From an uncultured Salinimicrobium sp. (GTDB lineage Bacteria; Bacteroidota; Bacteroidia; Flavobacteriales; Flavobacteriaceae): DNA of 34,220 nt. The notes under the pieces were generated by a model, which was given only the letters and a program-made list of their open reading frames with translations, ran no database searches and was not told the DNA's origin. This document shows, one piece after another, positions 24,199-32,636 of the stretch. The translations under genes were made by a program, and so were the position numbers. How positions within the stretch are numbered: position 1 is the first letter of the stretch; every line of letters starts with the position of its first letter. The stretch covers positions 1 to 34,220 of the forward strand of contig CAMPJY010000009.1 of NCBI GenBank assembly GCA_946887025.1, written 5' to 3'.

Positions 24199-26424
24199 AT
24201 GAAAAACTTGTTGATATGTTTATGTGCTTTTTTCTGTTTTCTTATCACCTTCGCAGAAAATCGCCCGCAGGACCAGGATGAGATTAATGCCAATATTGAG
24301 CAGTTCCTGAGTAATGCCGAAAAAGCAATAAACGAAGTGGACTTTGACGAAGCCCTGAATCAGTTAAAGACTGCACTGGACCTCTCGAAAAGCATCAATC
24401 ACAAAAGATATATTGCCCTTTCCAGCAGTATACTCGCACAGCTTTATTACGTCCGACATGACCTGGACAAAGCCGCTACCGAATTGCAGCGAGCCGTTGC
24501 CATACAACGAAACATAGACGACGAATCAGGCCTGGCGTACAGCTACGTGAATTACGCGAAAATATTCAACAGCCTCAATAATTATGAGCGGTCCACCGAT
24601 TATCTCAACCTGGCGGAGGAAATTTACTCCAAACTGAATAATTCAGAAGGTTTGGGAATTGTTGCCCTGAACCGGGGGATCCTTGCCCTTAATACAGTAA
24701 AAGATCCCGAAAGGGCCAGGGTCCTGCTTCGGGAGGCGAGTGAAAGGCTGGAGGAAAGTCCTAACGACTACGAAAAATCCCGTCTCCACTATTATATGGG
24801 GCGAACCCAGCTGGCATTACAAAATTACGGGGAGGCTATCTCGCAGGGGGAGAAAGGACTTGCTATTTCAAGAAACAATGATTTTGGAAGTATGGAAATG
24901 GCCAATACCCAGCTCCTCAGCCAAACCTATGAGGTTACTGGGGAATATGGAAAAGCCCTTGAGTACCTCCACCGGAGCAATGCTGTGAGGGATTCAATTT
25001 ACGACCTCAACAAGGAGGCGCTGGCATCCGACGCTACTGCACGTTATGGAGTAGACAGCATGAAAAACAACCTCAACGAGATCACCAAGTTATATGCTGA
25101 GTCGGAACGTTCCCTGAAAGTGAATAAACTAACCACGATCTTGAGCGTAGCCCTTATCACCATCCTCTCTTTATTAACCCTCTCCCTCTATAAGAACAAC
25201 AATTTAAGGGCAAGGGCGAATGATCTTCTTCAGAAAAAGAATTCCGAACTGGTCACTGCCAAAGAAAATGCTGAAAAAGCTTCCCTGGCAAAGGCGCAGT
25301 TCCTTTCTACCATTACCCATGAATTAAGGACCCCTCTTTATGCGGTAACGGGTCTTACCCATCTCCTACTGGAGGAAAGTCCTACTGAAAATCAGAAAGA
25401 GCACCTGAATTCCCTTAAATTCTCCGGGGAATATCTGCTCTCGCTGATAAATAACATCCTGGACCTGAACAAACTTGAGGCGAAAAAGGTGGAGATGCTG
25501 GAGACTTCCTTCAATCTGCGAAAAAGGATCTCAGACGTGCTGATTGCCCTGAAAAATTCTGCAGAGGACAAGAATTCAAGGCTACATCTCGATTTCGAGG
25601 ACAACATCCCTAAAAAGCTGAAGGGAGATCCGTTGAAGATATCCCAGATCCTGATAAACCTTATTGGAAACGCCATTAAATTCACCGATGCGGGAGATAT
25701 CTGGGTTCGAGTGAAGATGCTTTCCCAAAATGGCAATAAGGTCCTTCTGAAATTCGAAATTGAGGACAATGGGGAAGGAATCAGCAAAGAAAAACAAAAG
25801 GCTATATTCGAAAACTTTACGCAGGGATCCTTACAGATAAACAGGAAATTCGGAGGTACCGGCCTGGGGCTTTCCATCGTGAAGAACCTGCTGAACCTGA
25901 TGAACAGTGAGATCTACCTGGAAAGCGAACTGGGAGAAGGTGCCATTTTCTACTTTGAACTTGAATTTGAGGCCCTGGAACCTATTATGGTAAGTGAAAA
26001 TGCCATTCGTATGGAGGAGCCCCAGGAGTATTCCAATGATATTATGCATCACAAGAAGATCCTGATAGTCGAAGACAATAAGATCAACCAGATGATCACC
26101 CGAAAGATTCTTGAAAAGCAGAAAGTGATCTGCGATGTAGCCGACAATGGGACCATTGCCATTGAAAAGGCGAAGAACGACAAATTTGACCTGATCCTGA
26201 TGGACATCCACATGCCGGGGATAAGTGGTATAGAGGCCACCTCAGCCATACGGAAATTCAATTCCCATATTCCCATCGTCGCCCTTACGGCAGTTACCCT
26301 GGATGAAAATCTGGATGAGTTCTATCTGAATGGCTTTAATGATATTATTCCGAAGCCCTATAAAACAGAGGAATTCTTTCATAAGATCAATAAATATCTT
26401 TCCCAGGAAAAAGCTTCCGTGTAG
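24199..26424 (+). CDS. Hybrid sensor histidine kinase with TPR sensor domain
   Basis: A 741-residue membrane protein combining sensor, kinase and receiver. A signal peptide (1-19) leads to a tetratricopeptide region at about 25-290, predicted outside the cytoplasm, then one membrane segment (about 309-330) and a short coiled coil. HisKA carries His374 in STITHELRTPL. The ATPase boxes are NLIGNAIKFTD (N), IEDNGEGIS (G1), FENFTQG (F) and GGTGLGLSIV (G2). A receiver domain from about 620 has the acidic pair in IVEDNK, Asp669 in LMDIHMPG and the Lys in IPKPYK. No separate regulator or output gene is adjacent, so the phosphorelay partner is unknown. It follows gap by 30 bp; a near-consensus TATATTTA at 24170-24177 could give it its own promoter. 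Confidence 0.94.
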   Translation: MKNLLICLCAFFCFLITFAENRPQDQDEINANIEQFLSNAEKAINEVDFDEALNQLKTALDLSKSINHKRYIALSSSILAQLYYVRHDLDKAATELQRAVAIQRNIDDESGLAYSYVNYAKIFNSLNNYERSTDYLNLAEEIYSKLNNSEGLGIVALNRGILALNTVKDPERARVLLREASERLEESPNDYEKSRLHYYMGRTQLALQNYGEAISQGEKGLAISRNNDFGSMEMANTQLLSQTYEVTGEYGKALEYLHRSNAVRDSIYDLNKEALASDATARYGVDSMKNNLNEITKLYAESERSLKVNKLTTILSVALITILSLLTLSLYKNNNLRARANDLLQKKNSELVTAKENAEKASLAKAQFLSTITHELRTPLYAVTGLTHLLLEESPTENQKEHLNSLKFSGEYLLSLINNILDLNKLEAKKVEMLETSFNLRKRISDVLIALKNSAEDKNSRLHLDFEDNIPKKLKGDPLKISQILINLIGNAIKFTDAGDIWVRVKMLSQNGNKVLLKFEIEDNGEGISKEKQKAIFENFTQGSLQINRKFGGTGLGLSIVKNLLNLMNSEIYLESELGEGAIFYFELEFEALEPIMVSENAIRMEEPQEYSNDIMHHKKILIVEDNKINQMITRKILEKQKVICDVADNGTIAIEKAKNDKFDLILMDIHMPGISGIEATSAIRKFNSHIPIVALTAVTLDENLDEFYLNGFNDIIPKPYKTEEFFHKINKYLSQEKASV

Positions 26425-26492
26425 ATTGGCACGCCCTTTGATTAACTGAGCTAAACAGATTATTGAAGACGATAATTTGAATTAGCCAAAAC

Positions 26493-26523
26493 AAAAATGA
26501 GACTCTTCCACGGTCTCATTTTT
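26493..26523. terminator. Bidirectional terminator shared by the kinase gene and lpxK
   Basis: AAAAATGAGAC (26493-26503) is the exact complement of GTCTCATTTTT (26513-26523) around the 9-nt loop TCTTCCACG, with a T-run reaching 26527. It has A- and T-runs on both sides and so can act on both strands. The lpxK stop codon (26516-26518) lies inside the stem. Confidence 0.85.
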
Positions 26524-27532
26524 TTTTGATGTATTCCATAACTGCCCTTTCAAAACCCGAGCTTTCTTCAGGGCTCAGGAACTTCATTCGCATAGGTAGA
26601 TAGAAGAGGTTTTCTTTACTTAGGCTGCCCTTTAACCTCATGAAATCTTTCTCGGTGGTAAGCACAAAGGGAAGAGTGGAAATCTGCCGGAGCTCGCCTT
26701 CAGTAAAATTGTGGTGATCGGGAAAATCAAGATGATCAAACTGAAGACCTTCAGCCCGGAGGTAATCAACCAGGGGAGCCGGGTTGGCGATCCCGGAGAC
26801 CAGGCTGAATTTTTTCTCCTTCAGGCTCCTCAAATCCCTGGATGAAGCTCCATTAAATACCTCCTCCCCATAACTGATTCCCGAGAAATATAATTGTTGC
26901 CCTTCCTCCAATCGCAATCTTTTCCTGATATACATTTTCTCCTGAAGATCCAGATTCAATGGACATTTTGTAACCACCACTATTTGAGCCCTTCCCGCTC
27001 CTGCCCTGCTCTCCCTGAGGTTCCCTGCAGGTAACACCTGATCTTCTGAATAAAGATCCTTGTAGGGAGTCAGAAGTATATTCAAGCCTGCCTTCACCTT
27101 CCGGTGCTGAAATGCATCATCCAGCAGGATCACCTGAGGCCCTGGCTCGATTTTCCTCAGCTCCTCAATCCCGTGCAGCCTTTTCTCATCAACAGCCACA
27201 CTTACTTCAGGAAATTTTGATTTGAATTGCAGCGGTTCATCCCCCACCTGTTTCGCAGTTTCAGTCCCAATTAAAAGAAAGAAACCTTTGAATTCTCTTC
27301 TGTAGCCCCTGCTAAGGACTGCTAACCTGAAATCCTCCTTCAGCAGCGACACCAGGTACTCGATCATGGGGGTTTTGCCTGTTCCACCTACACTGAGATT
27401 TCCCACACAGATCACCGGAAAATCAAAGGAGCGGGAACTGAAGATCCCCAGGTCGTACATTTTATTCCTGAGGTACATAACCCCTGCATACAGCAGGGAA
27501 AATGGAAACAGTAATTTTCGGAGCATCCGCAT
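26516..27532 (-). CDS. lpxK: Tetraacyldisaccharide 4'-kinase
   Basis: Inner-membrane-associated kinase adding the 4'-phosphate to lipid A disaccharide precursor, sixth step of the Raetz pathway. The 338-residue version beginning MRMLRKLLFPFSLLYAGVMY has the membrane-associating first helix, then the P-loop NLSVGGTGKTPMIEYLV, the LSRGYRRE segment and LLDDAFQHRKV with the catalytic Asp/His region. Its presence shows a Gram-negative lipid A outer membrane. The final codons (Lys-Lys-Lys-stop) are made by the terminator at 26493-26523. It is divergent from the Nif3-like gene with 43 bp between starts; a longer start would overlap that gene. Confidence 0.94.
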   Translation of the reverse strand: MRMLRKLLFPFSLLYAGVMYLRNKMYDLGIFSSRSFDFPVICVGNLSVGGTGKTPMIEYLVSLLKEDFRLAVLSRGYRREFKGFFLLIGTETAKQVGDEPLQFKSKFPEVSVAVDEKRLHGIEELRKIEPGPQVILLDDAFQHRKVKAGLNILLTPYKDLYSEDQVLPAGNLRESRAGAGRAQIVVVTKCPLNLDLQEKMYIRKRLRLEEGQQLYFSGISYGEEVFNGASSRDLRSLKEKKFSLVSGIANPAPLVDYLRAEGLQFDHLDFPDHHNFTEGELRQISTLPFVLTTEKDFMRLKGSLSKENLFYLPMRMKFLSPEESSGFERAVMEYIKKK

Positions 27533-27553
27533 GACAGCGAAAGTATAATATTT

Positions 27554-27561
27554 ATATTTGA
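27554..27561 (+). promoter_or_regulatory. -7 promoter box of the Nif3-like gene
   Basis: TATATTTG is an exact TAnnTTTG match, with a predicted start at about 27565 and a leader of about 11 nt before the ATG at 27576. It lies within the very short lpxK divergent gap. Confidence 0.55.
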
Positions 27562-27575
27562 TATAAAATAGAAGA

Positions 27576-28670
27576 ATGCGCATCAATGATATTACCGAGG
27601 CTCTCGAAAGAATTGCTCCCCTGGCCTACGCCGAAGGCTTTGACAATGTAGGGCTGCTAACCGGCTCAAAAGATTGGGAAGTAACAGGCGTTCTTATAAC
27701 CCTGGATACTTTGGAATCTGTAGTAGACGAGGCCCTGGAACAGAATTGTAACCTCATCGTCAGTTTTCATCCTATTATTTTCTCGGGAATCAAAAAGTTC
27801 AGCAATCCGGGTTATGTGGAAAGGGCTGTCATCAAAGCCATAAAACACGACATCGCAATCTATTCCATCCACACCGCCCTGGACAACAGTTTTCAGGGCG
27901 TCAACGACATGATGTGCCAGCAGCTCGGCCTTGTCAATCGTCGTATCCTTATTCCACAACCTCAGACCATCAGGAAGCTGATAACATTTGTGCCTACAAA
28001 TTCTGCCAGGGAGGTACGGGCGGCACTTTTTGCTGCAGGGGCGGGCAGCATTGGCAATTACGACCACTGCAGCTTTAACCTGGAAGGTACCGGTTCTTTT
28101 AAAGGCAATGAAGCCTCCAGTCCCGTGATTGGCGAAAAAGGGGAACTGCATTTTGAAAAAGAAACCCAGATAGGAGTTACTTTTCCCAAGCATCTGGAAA
28201 GCGGAATTTTGAAGGCCTTGTTCGAGGCGCACCCTTATGAGGAGGTGGCTTATGAAGTATATTCTTTGGAGAACGCAAACCAGGAAATTGGCATGGGAAT
28301 GATCGGCGAGCTGGAGGAGGAAACCGAGGCAGAGGAATTTCTGGAATTCGTAAAACAAAGGTTCTCCACAGGCTGTATCCGCCATTCAGCCCTTCCGAAG
28401 AAAAAGATAAAAAAGGTAGCTGTATTGGGTGGCAGTGGAAGCTTTGCCATTGACAGGGCAAAAAAAGCAGGAGCAGATATTTTCCTGACAGCCGATCTGA
28501 AGTACCACGACTTCTATAAAGCCGAGGGATCACTGGTGCTGGCAGATATTGGGCACTATGAAAGTGAGCAGTTCACAAAAAACCTTTTGCATTCTTATCT
28601 TAAGAAAAATTTTGCTAATTTTGCAATCGTTTTATCAAACACAAATACCAATCCTATCAAGTATTTTTAA
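27576..28670 (+). CDS. Nif3-like dinuclear metal centre protein
   Basis: A 364-residue member of the Nif3/YbgI/YqfO family, ring-shaped hexamers with a dinuclear metal site. The metal-binding pieces seen are VSFHPIIFSG, YSIHTALDN and, near the C-terminus, ADIGHYESEQF. It has the longer YqfO layout, with a PII/CutA-like insert at about residues 125-235, compared with about 250 residues for E. coli YbgI. The family is sometimes annotated as GTP cyclohydrolase I type 2, but this activity is not established. The next gene begins 2 bp after its stop; the pairing with a zinc-ribbon-type protein is widespread in bacteria and points to a joint, unknown role. Confidence 0.9.
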   Translation: MRINDITEALERIAPLAYAEGFDNVGLLTGSKDWEVTGVLITLDTLESVVDEALEQNCNLIVSFHPIIFSGIKKFSNPGYVERAVIKAIKHDIAIYSIHTALDNSFQGVNDMMCQQLGLVNRRILIPQPQTIRKLITFVPTNSAREVRAALFAAGAGSIGNYDHCSFNLEGTGSFKGNEASSPVIGEKGELHFEKETQIGVTFPKHLESGILKALFEAHPYEEVAYEVYSLENANQEIGMGMIGELEEETEAEEFLEFVKQRFSTGCIRHSALPKKKIKKVAVLGGSGSFAIDRAKKAGADIFLTADLKYHDFYKAEGSLVLADIGHYESEQFTKNLLHSYLKKNFANFAIVLSNTNTNPIKYF

Positions 28671-28672
28671 CT

Positions 28673-29452
28673 ATGGCAAAAAAAACCGATGTTACTGTAG
28701 AAGAGAAGTTAAGAGCGTTGTACGATCTTCAGCTAATTGAGTCCAGAGTGGATGAAATAAGGAATGTACGAGGCGAGCTTCCGTTGGAAGTAGAAGATCT
28801 GGAAGATGAAGTAGCCGGCTTGAATACCCGTTTAGAAAAACTAGACGCCGATCTGGAAGTGATCGACAACGATATCACCGCCAAAAAAAATCTGATAGAG
28901 GAAGCCAAGGCCTCTATTAAAAAATACACCGAACAGCAGAAGAACGTACGAAACAACCGTGAATTCAATGCCCTTTCCAAAGAAGTTGAGTTCCAGGAAC
29001 TGGAAATCGAACTTGCCGAAAAGCATATCAGGGAATACCGGGCGCAGATCGAGCAGAAAAAGGAAGTGATCGAGCAGACCAGGAGTCGCGTTGAGGAGCG
29101 TCAGAAGCATCTGGAGCACAAAAAGAGCGAACTGGACGAGATCCTTTCTGAAACCCAGAAAGAGGAAACTGCCCTTATTGCAAAAGCCAAAGAATACGAG
29201 AAGCAGATCGAAGAGCGACTGGTAACTGCTTACAAAAGGATCCGCGGAAGCGTGAAAAACGGACTGGCAGTAGTTCCAATTGAGCGTGGTGCCTCCGGAG
29301 GATCATTTTTCACCATTCCCCCTCAGGTACAGATGGAGATTGCAGGCCGCAGAAAGATCATCACAGATGAGCACAGTGGACGAATCCTGATCGACGAGCA
29401 ATTGGCTGAAGAGGAAAGAGAGAAAATGACACAGCTTTTTGCAAGTTTTTAA
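28673..29452 (+). CDS. Coiled-coil protein of the C4 zinc-ribbon family, zinc site lost
   Basis: A 259-residue protein whose first 185 or so residues form a long charged antiparallel coiled coil (for example KNVRNNREFNALSKEVEFQE). The end matches the C4-type zinc-ribbon domain of the CT398-like family, with GGSFFTIPPQVQMEI and SGRILID in the right places, but the expected cysteines are replaced (GASGGS and DEHSG), and the protein contains no Cys. The fold may persist without metal. I recall the same change in other flavobacteria, so it is probably a lineage trait. It lies 2 bp after the Nif3-like gene and ends before a strong terminator. Function unknown. Confidence 0.85.
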   Translation: MAKKTDVTVEEKLRALYDLQLIESRVDEIRNVRGELPLEVEDLEDEVAGLNTRLEKLDADLEVIDNDITAKKNLIEEAKASIKKYTEQQKNVRNNREFNALSKEVEFQELEIELAEKHIREYRAQIEQKKEVIEQTRSRVEERQKHLEHKKSELDEILSETQKEETALIAKAKEYEKQIEERLVTAYKRIRGSVKNGLAVVPIERGASGGSFFTIPPQVQMEIAGRRKIITDEHSGRILIDEQLAEEEREKMTQLFASF

Positions 29453-29471
29453 TCTTCCAAAAACATACAAG

Positions 29472-29503
29472 ATCCCTTCCCTTTCGGTGAAGGGATTTTT
29501 TTT
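29472..29503 (+). terminator. Intrinsic terminator after the coiled-coil gene
   Basis: ATCCCTTC (29472-29479) pairs with GAAGGGAT (29489-29496) around CCTTTCGGT, followed by T residues to 29503. This ends the Nif3-like transcript. Confidence 0.88.
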
Positions 29504-29607
29504 GCCATCCTGTTTCTGAATTCATCCTGCCCTGAAGGATCCTCCTGGACTCCCTCGTCTCATTTAATGGATAAATCAAAGGCATATCAAAGTCCTCTTA
29601 GAGCCAA

Positions 29608-29691
29608 ATTAGGGTTTAACCCCTATTTAACCCTAATATAACCCTTATTTAGCCCTTATTTGACCCTTATTTGATCCGGAATTTATCCCTT
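29608..29691. repeat. 11-bp tandem array in the longest gene-free stretch
   Basis: The gene-free stretch 29453-29763 holds the terminator at its start and, at 29615-29691, seven successive 11-bp units: TTTAACCCCTA, TTTAACCCTAA, TATAACCCTTA, TTTAGCCCTTA, TTTGACCCTTA, TTTGATCCGGA and ATTTATCCCTT, fading toward the 3' end. ATTAGGGTT (29608-29616) and AACCCTAAT (29629-29637) also form a 9-bp inverted repeat at the left edge. Nothing else is seen in 29504-29607. A weak -7-like TATCTTTA at 29740-29747 precedes the next gene. Confidence 0.75.
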
Positions 29692-29763
29692 GCCGAACGC
29701 CCTTAACACCTCTTTCACAAAAAATAATCTGAGAAAGAGTATCTTTAATCAAAAGCCCCGACC

Positions 29764-30390
29764 ATGAAAAAGCTGCTAATGATCCTTATTTTGCTCCCGC
29801 TGGTATTCTCCTGCAGGGACGGAGAAAAGGAGAATCCGGAAAATGGAGATATACAGTTCGAGGATCGTCAAATTTCGACAGATACTTCTTCACAGGGTGA
29901 AAATGCAGACCTTGTTGAGGAAAGTGCTACGGAAAAAGATGGGGTCCAGACTGAAGAAACAGAAGAAGAAGCAGGAGAAGAGCCTGCAAATACAGAAACG
30001 ACGCAAAAACGCAGTCTGGCAGGAGATTATATAAGAGTGGATCCTCCTGAACCGCCGGATGGCTGTAACTGCTATTGTGTGGAAGTCTCCTTCTCCACCC
30101 CTACGGAACTCTGTATTTCCCCCAACGATATTTACATTTCTGCCCGGTTTACACGTAATGGGGACAACAAAGCCAATGTCTATTTTGTAGAGATGCTAAA
30201 AGCCACGGGTACGGAAACGGAAATACCCTGGGGCGATTTTGACAAAACCACCCCTATCGCCACGGCCAGCCTTCAACCGGATGGCTCCGTGAAGCTCGAC
30301 TGGCTCGGCTTTGCCATTGACGGGGAAATAGCCGTGGATTACGCCATCTATGGGAAGAAATCCCTCGAAGGGATCTATAAAAGAAAATGA
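29764..30390 (+). CDS. Lipoprotein of unknown function, Cys-rich C-terminal domain
   Basis: A 208-residue lipoprotein that I do not recognise. MKKLLMILILLPLVFS precedes lipobox Cys17. A long Glu/Thr-rich acidic linker (about 18-84) follows; it is probably disordered and acts as a spacer from the membrane. The remaining 120 residues form a beta-rich domain opening with the unusual motif CNCYC (Cys101, 103, 105) plus Cys117, and then FTRNGDNKANVYFVEML and YAIYGKKSLEGIYKRK. The close Cys could form disulfides or bind metal. Its stop overlaps the msrA start (ATGA), so the two exported lipoproteins are made together; a shared role in envelope redox repair is a guess. Confidence 0.8.
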   Translation: MKKLLMILILLPLVFSCRDGEKENPENGDIQFEDRQISTDTSSQGENADLVEESATEKDGVQTEETEEEAGEEPANTETTQKRSLAGDYIRVDPPEPPDGCNCYCVEVSFSTPTELCISPNDIYISARFTRNGDNKANVYFVEMLKATGTETEIPWGDFDKTTPIATASLQPDGSVKLDWLGFAIDGEIAVDYAIYGKKSLEGIYKRK

Positions 30391-31052
30391 AAATGAAATT
30401 ACTGATAGCCTTTTTATTTCTTTCTGTCTCCACTGCCTGTGGAAATGGAACGGAACAGAATAAAACCCCACCTGAAATTGCCAATGCCGAGCCAGTGGAA
30501 GTACCCGCGCAGGAAGGACTGGAACGCGCATATTTCGCGAGCGGCTGCTTCTGGTGTGTCGAGGCTGTCTACGAAAGCGTTAAGGGCGTAAAAGAAGCCA
30601 TTTCGGGGTATTCCGGAGGCCATACCAAGAATCCCACTTATGAATCCAGCAACACCGGGAGAACGGGTCATGCCGAAGCAGTGGAAGTTATTTATGATCC
30701 GGAAATAATAGATTTTGCAACCCTGGTGGACGTTTATTTCGGATCGCAGGATCCCACCCAGAAGAACGGACAGGGACCCGATATAGGTTCACAATACAGG
30801 TCCATCATCTTTTTTCAGAATGACAAGCAAAAGCAGATTATTGAAGAAAAGATAGAGGCGCTGGAAAAAGAACTTGGAAAGGAAGTAGCTGCTGAAGTTC
30901 TTCCCTTTCAGAAATTCTGGAAGGCTGAGGAGTATCACCAGGATTATGAAGTAAATCACCCGGAGAATCCCTACATCCAAAAGGTTTCCATTCCCAGGAT
31001 CCAGAAATTCAAGAGGAAATTCCCTCATCTCCTGAAGGAAGGAGCTCATTGA
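30387..31052 (+). CDS. msrA: Peptide-methionine (S)-S-oxide reductase, lipoprotein form
   Basis: Reduces S-methionine sulfoxide in damaged proteins. The 221-residue protein starts with a lipoprotein signal (LLIAFLFLSVSTAC), so it acts in the envelope and not in the cytoplasm. The MsrA domain from about residue 48 has the active site GCFWCVEAVYE, then SGYSGGHTKNPTY, GRTGHAEAVEV, the QDPTQKNGQGPDIGSQYRS segment and AEEYHQDY. The active-site motif is GCFWC, not GCFWG. The only other Cys is the lipidated one, so the second Cys of the motif is the likely resolving residue. It overlaps the preceding lipoprotein gene by 4 bp. The downstream A/T-flanked hairpin near 31065-31097 is imperfect. Confidence 0.93.
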   Translation: MKMKLLIAFLFLSVSTACGNGTEQNKTPPEIANAEPVEVPAQEGLERAYFASGCFWCVEAVYESVKGVKEAISGYSGGHTKNPTYESSNTGRTGHAEAVEVIYDPEIIDFATLVDVYFGSQDPTQKNGQGPDIGSQYRSIIFFQNDKQKQIIEEKIEALEKELGKEVAAEVLPFQKFWKAEEYHQDYEVNHPENPYIQKVSIPRIQKFKRKFPHLLKEGAH

Positions 31053-31139
31053 AATTTTTAAATAAAAATCTTCGGCTGTCCCCTGAGAGTTTTTTTATTT
31101 CTCTAATTTTAATGCGGACTTTTTAACCAAAGAAACTTA

Positions 31140-32636
31140 ATGGAAATCACTCCCGAAAACGTCCTGTTTGTAGGGTCAATGTTATTGCTCATAAGCATAT
31201 TTGCGGGAAAGACTTCCTACCGATTTGGGGTGCCCACCCTTGTATTGTTCCTGCTGGTGGGAATCCTCGCCGGATCGGAGGGAATTGGAAGGATTGAATT
31301 TAATGATCCTGCCATAGCCCAGTTCATTGGAATTGTTTCCCTGAACTTCATCCTGTTTTCAGGAGGGCTGGATACCAACTGGAAATCCATAAAGCCCGTT
31401 CTGTGGCAGGGGGTTTCCTTATCCACCTTAGGGGTCCTATTTACAGCACTCAGCCTGGGGACTTTTGTCTGGCTCATTACCGATTTCACCATCTACGAAG
31501 GCCTTTTACTGGGAGCTATTGTATCCTCCACCGATGCCGCAGCAGTATTTTCCATACTTCGATCCAAGAGTTTAGCCCTGAAAGCAAACCTGAGGCCGAC
31601 CCTGGAGCTGGAAAGCGGGAGTAATGATCCTATGGCATATTTCCTTACCATAGCCTTCCTGGGGCTGGTGGTGAATCAGGACCAGAGTCTTGTCAGCATT
31701 ATTCCGTTATTTCTGCAACAGATCCTCATTGGGGTGGCGGCAGGATTTATATTCGGAAAACTGAGTAAAATGGTCATCAACAAGATCAATCTTGATTTTG
31801 AAGGTCTTTATCCCGTTTTGGCGGTAGCGTTGATGTTTGTGGTCTTCTCTGCTACCGACGCCGTGGGAGGGAACGGATTCCTTGCAGTGTACCTGAGTGG
31901 TGTATATCTGGGCAACCAGGATTTTATTCACAAGAAGACCATCCTGCGCTTTTTCGACGGGGTGGCCTGGTTAATGCAGATCGTCCTCTTCCTCACCCTT
32001 GGCCTCCTGGTATATCCCAGTGATATTATTCCCGTTGTTGGGATGGGAATATTGATCTCCGCCTTCCTGATCCTGATTGCAAGACCCCTGGGCGTCTGGC
32101 TAAGTCTGATTCCCTTCAAAATGAAAAAGCGCCGAAGGTGGTATATCTCCTGGGTCGGCCTGAGGGGAGCCGTCCCAATTGTATTTGCCACCTACCCCCT
32201 ATTGGCAGGGATAGAAAAGGCACATATGATCTTCAACATCGTCTTTTTCGTTTCCCTTACCTCTGTACTGATCCAGGGAACCACGCTATCGGTGGTGGCC
32301 CGGTGGCTGCATGTCGCACTGCCCCTGAGGGTGAAACCTAAATCCCCGGTGGATGCTTTCCTCTCTGACGGTACCAAATCCCTGATCAAGGAAATAACCA
32401 TTCCCAAGGCGAATTATTCGATTGGCAAGAGAATTGTGGATCTGGGGTTCCCAAGGAAGGCGATTATTGCCATGATTTCAAGAGATGGGAAGTTTCTTAC
32501 TCCAAATGGCTCCACGGTCCTTCAACCAGAGGATACCCTGATCATACTTCTGGAAGATAAGGGGAGTCTGGAAGGTGTTTTTGAAAGTCTGTATATCGAT
32601 CCGAAAACCCTTGTGGACGAGGAAACTATGGATTAA
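31140..32636 (+). CDS. Potassium/proton antiporter, CPA1 family with RCK_C domain
   Basis: An inner-membrane cation/proton antiporter of 498 residues, like NhaP2/CvrA. About 12-13 membrane segments fill residues 1-395, with FSGGLDTNW, IVSSTDAAAVFSIL (ion-site Asp), LELESGSNDPMAYFL and WVGLRGAVPIVFATYPLL, all typical of this group. The last 90 residues form an RCK_C (TrkA-C) regulatory domain (KANYSIGKRIVDLGFPRKAI to DTLIILLEDKG), which in relatives senses nucleotide or ions. The YcgO/NhaP2 group mainly exports K+ in exchange for H+; the exact ion here is inferred. It ends by overlapping kynurenine monooxygenase by 11 bp tail to tail. A TAATTTTA near-box lies at 31104-31111. Confidence 0.92.
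   Translation: MEITPENVLFVGSMLLLISIFAGKTSYRFGVPTLVLFLLVGILAGSEGIGRIEFNDPAIAQFIGIVSLNFILFSGGLDTNWKSIKPVLWQGVSLSTLGVLFTALSLGTFVWLITDFTIYEGLLLGAIVSSTDAAAVFSILRSKSLALKANLRPTLELESGSNDPMAYFLTIAFLGLVVNQDQSLVSIIPLFLQQILIGVAAGFIFGKLSKMVINKINLDFEGLYPVLAVALMFVVFSATDAVGGNGFLAVYLSGVYLGNQDFIHKKTILRFFDGVAWLMQIVLFLTLGLLVYPSDIIPVVGMGILISAFLILIARPLGVWLSLIPFKMKKRRRWYISWVGLRGAVPIVFATYPLLAGIEKAHMIFNIVFFVSLTSVLIQGTTLSVVARWLHVALPLRVKPKSPVDAFLSDGTKSLIKEITIPKANYSIGKRIVDLGFPRKAIIAMISRDGKFLTPNGSTVLQPEDTLIILLEDKGSLEGVFESLYIDPKTLVDEETMD

Noticed and set aside
27666..28385. Open frame of 239 codons on the minus strand
   Set aside because: Antisense to the Nif3-like gene, no domain, no promoter.
29615..29691. CRISPR array or telomere-like repeat
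   Set aside because: Units of 11 bp have no spacers, and no cas gene is present; the TAACCCTAA likeness is a short chance match in a degenerate array.
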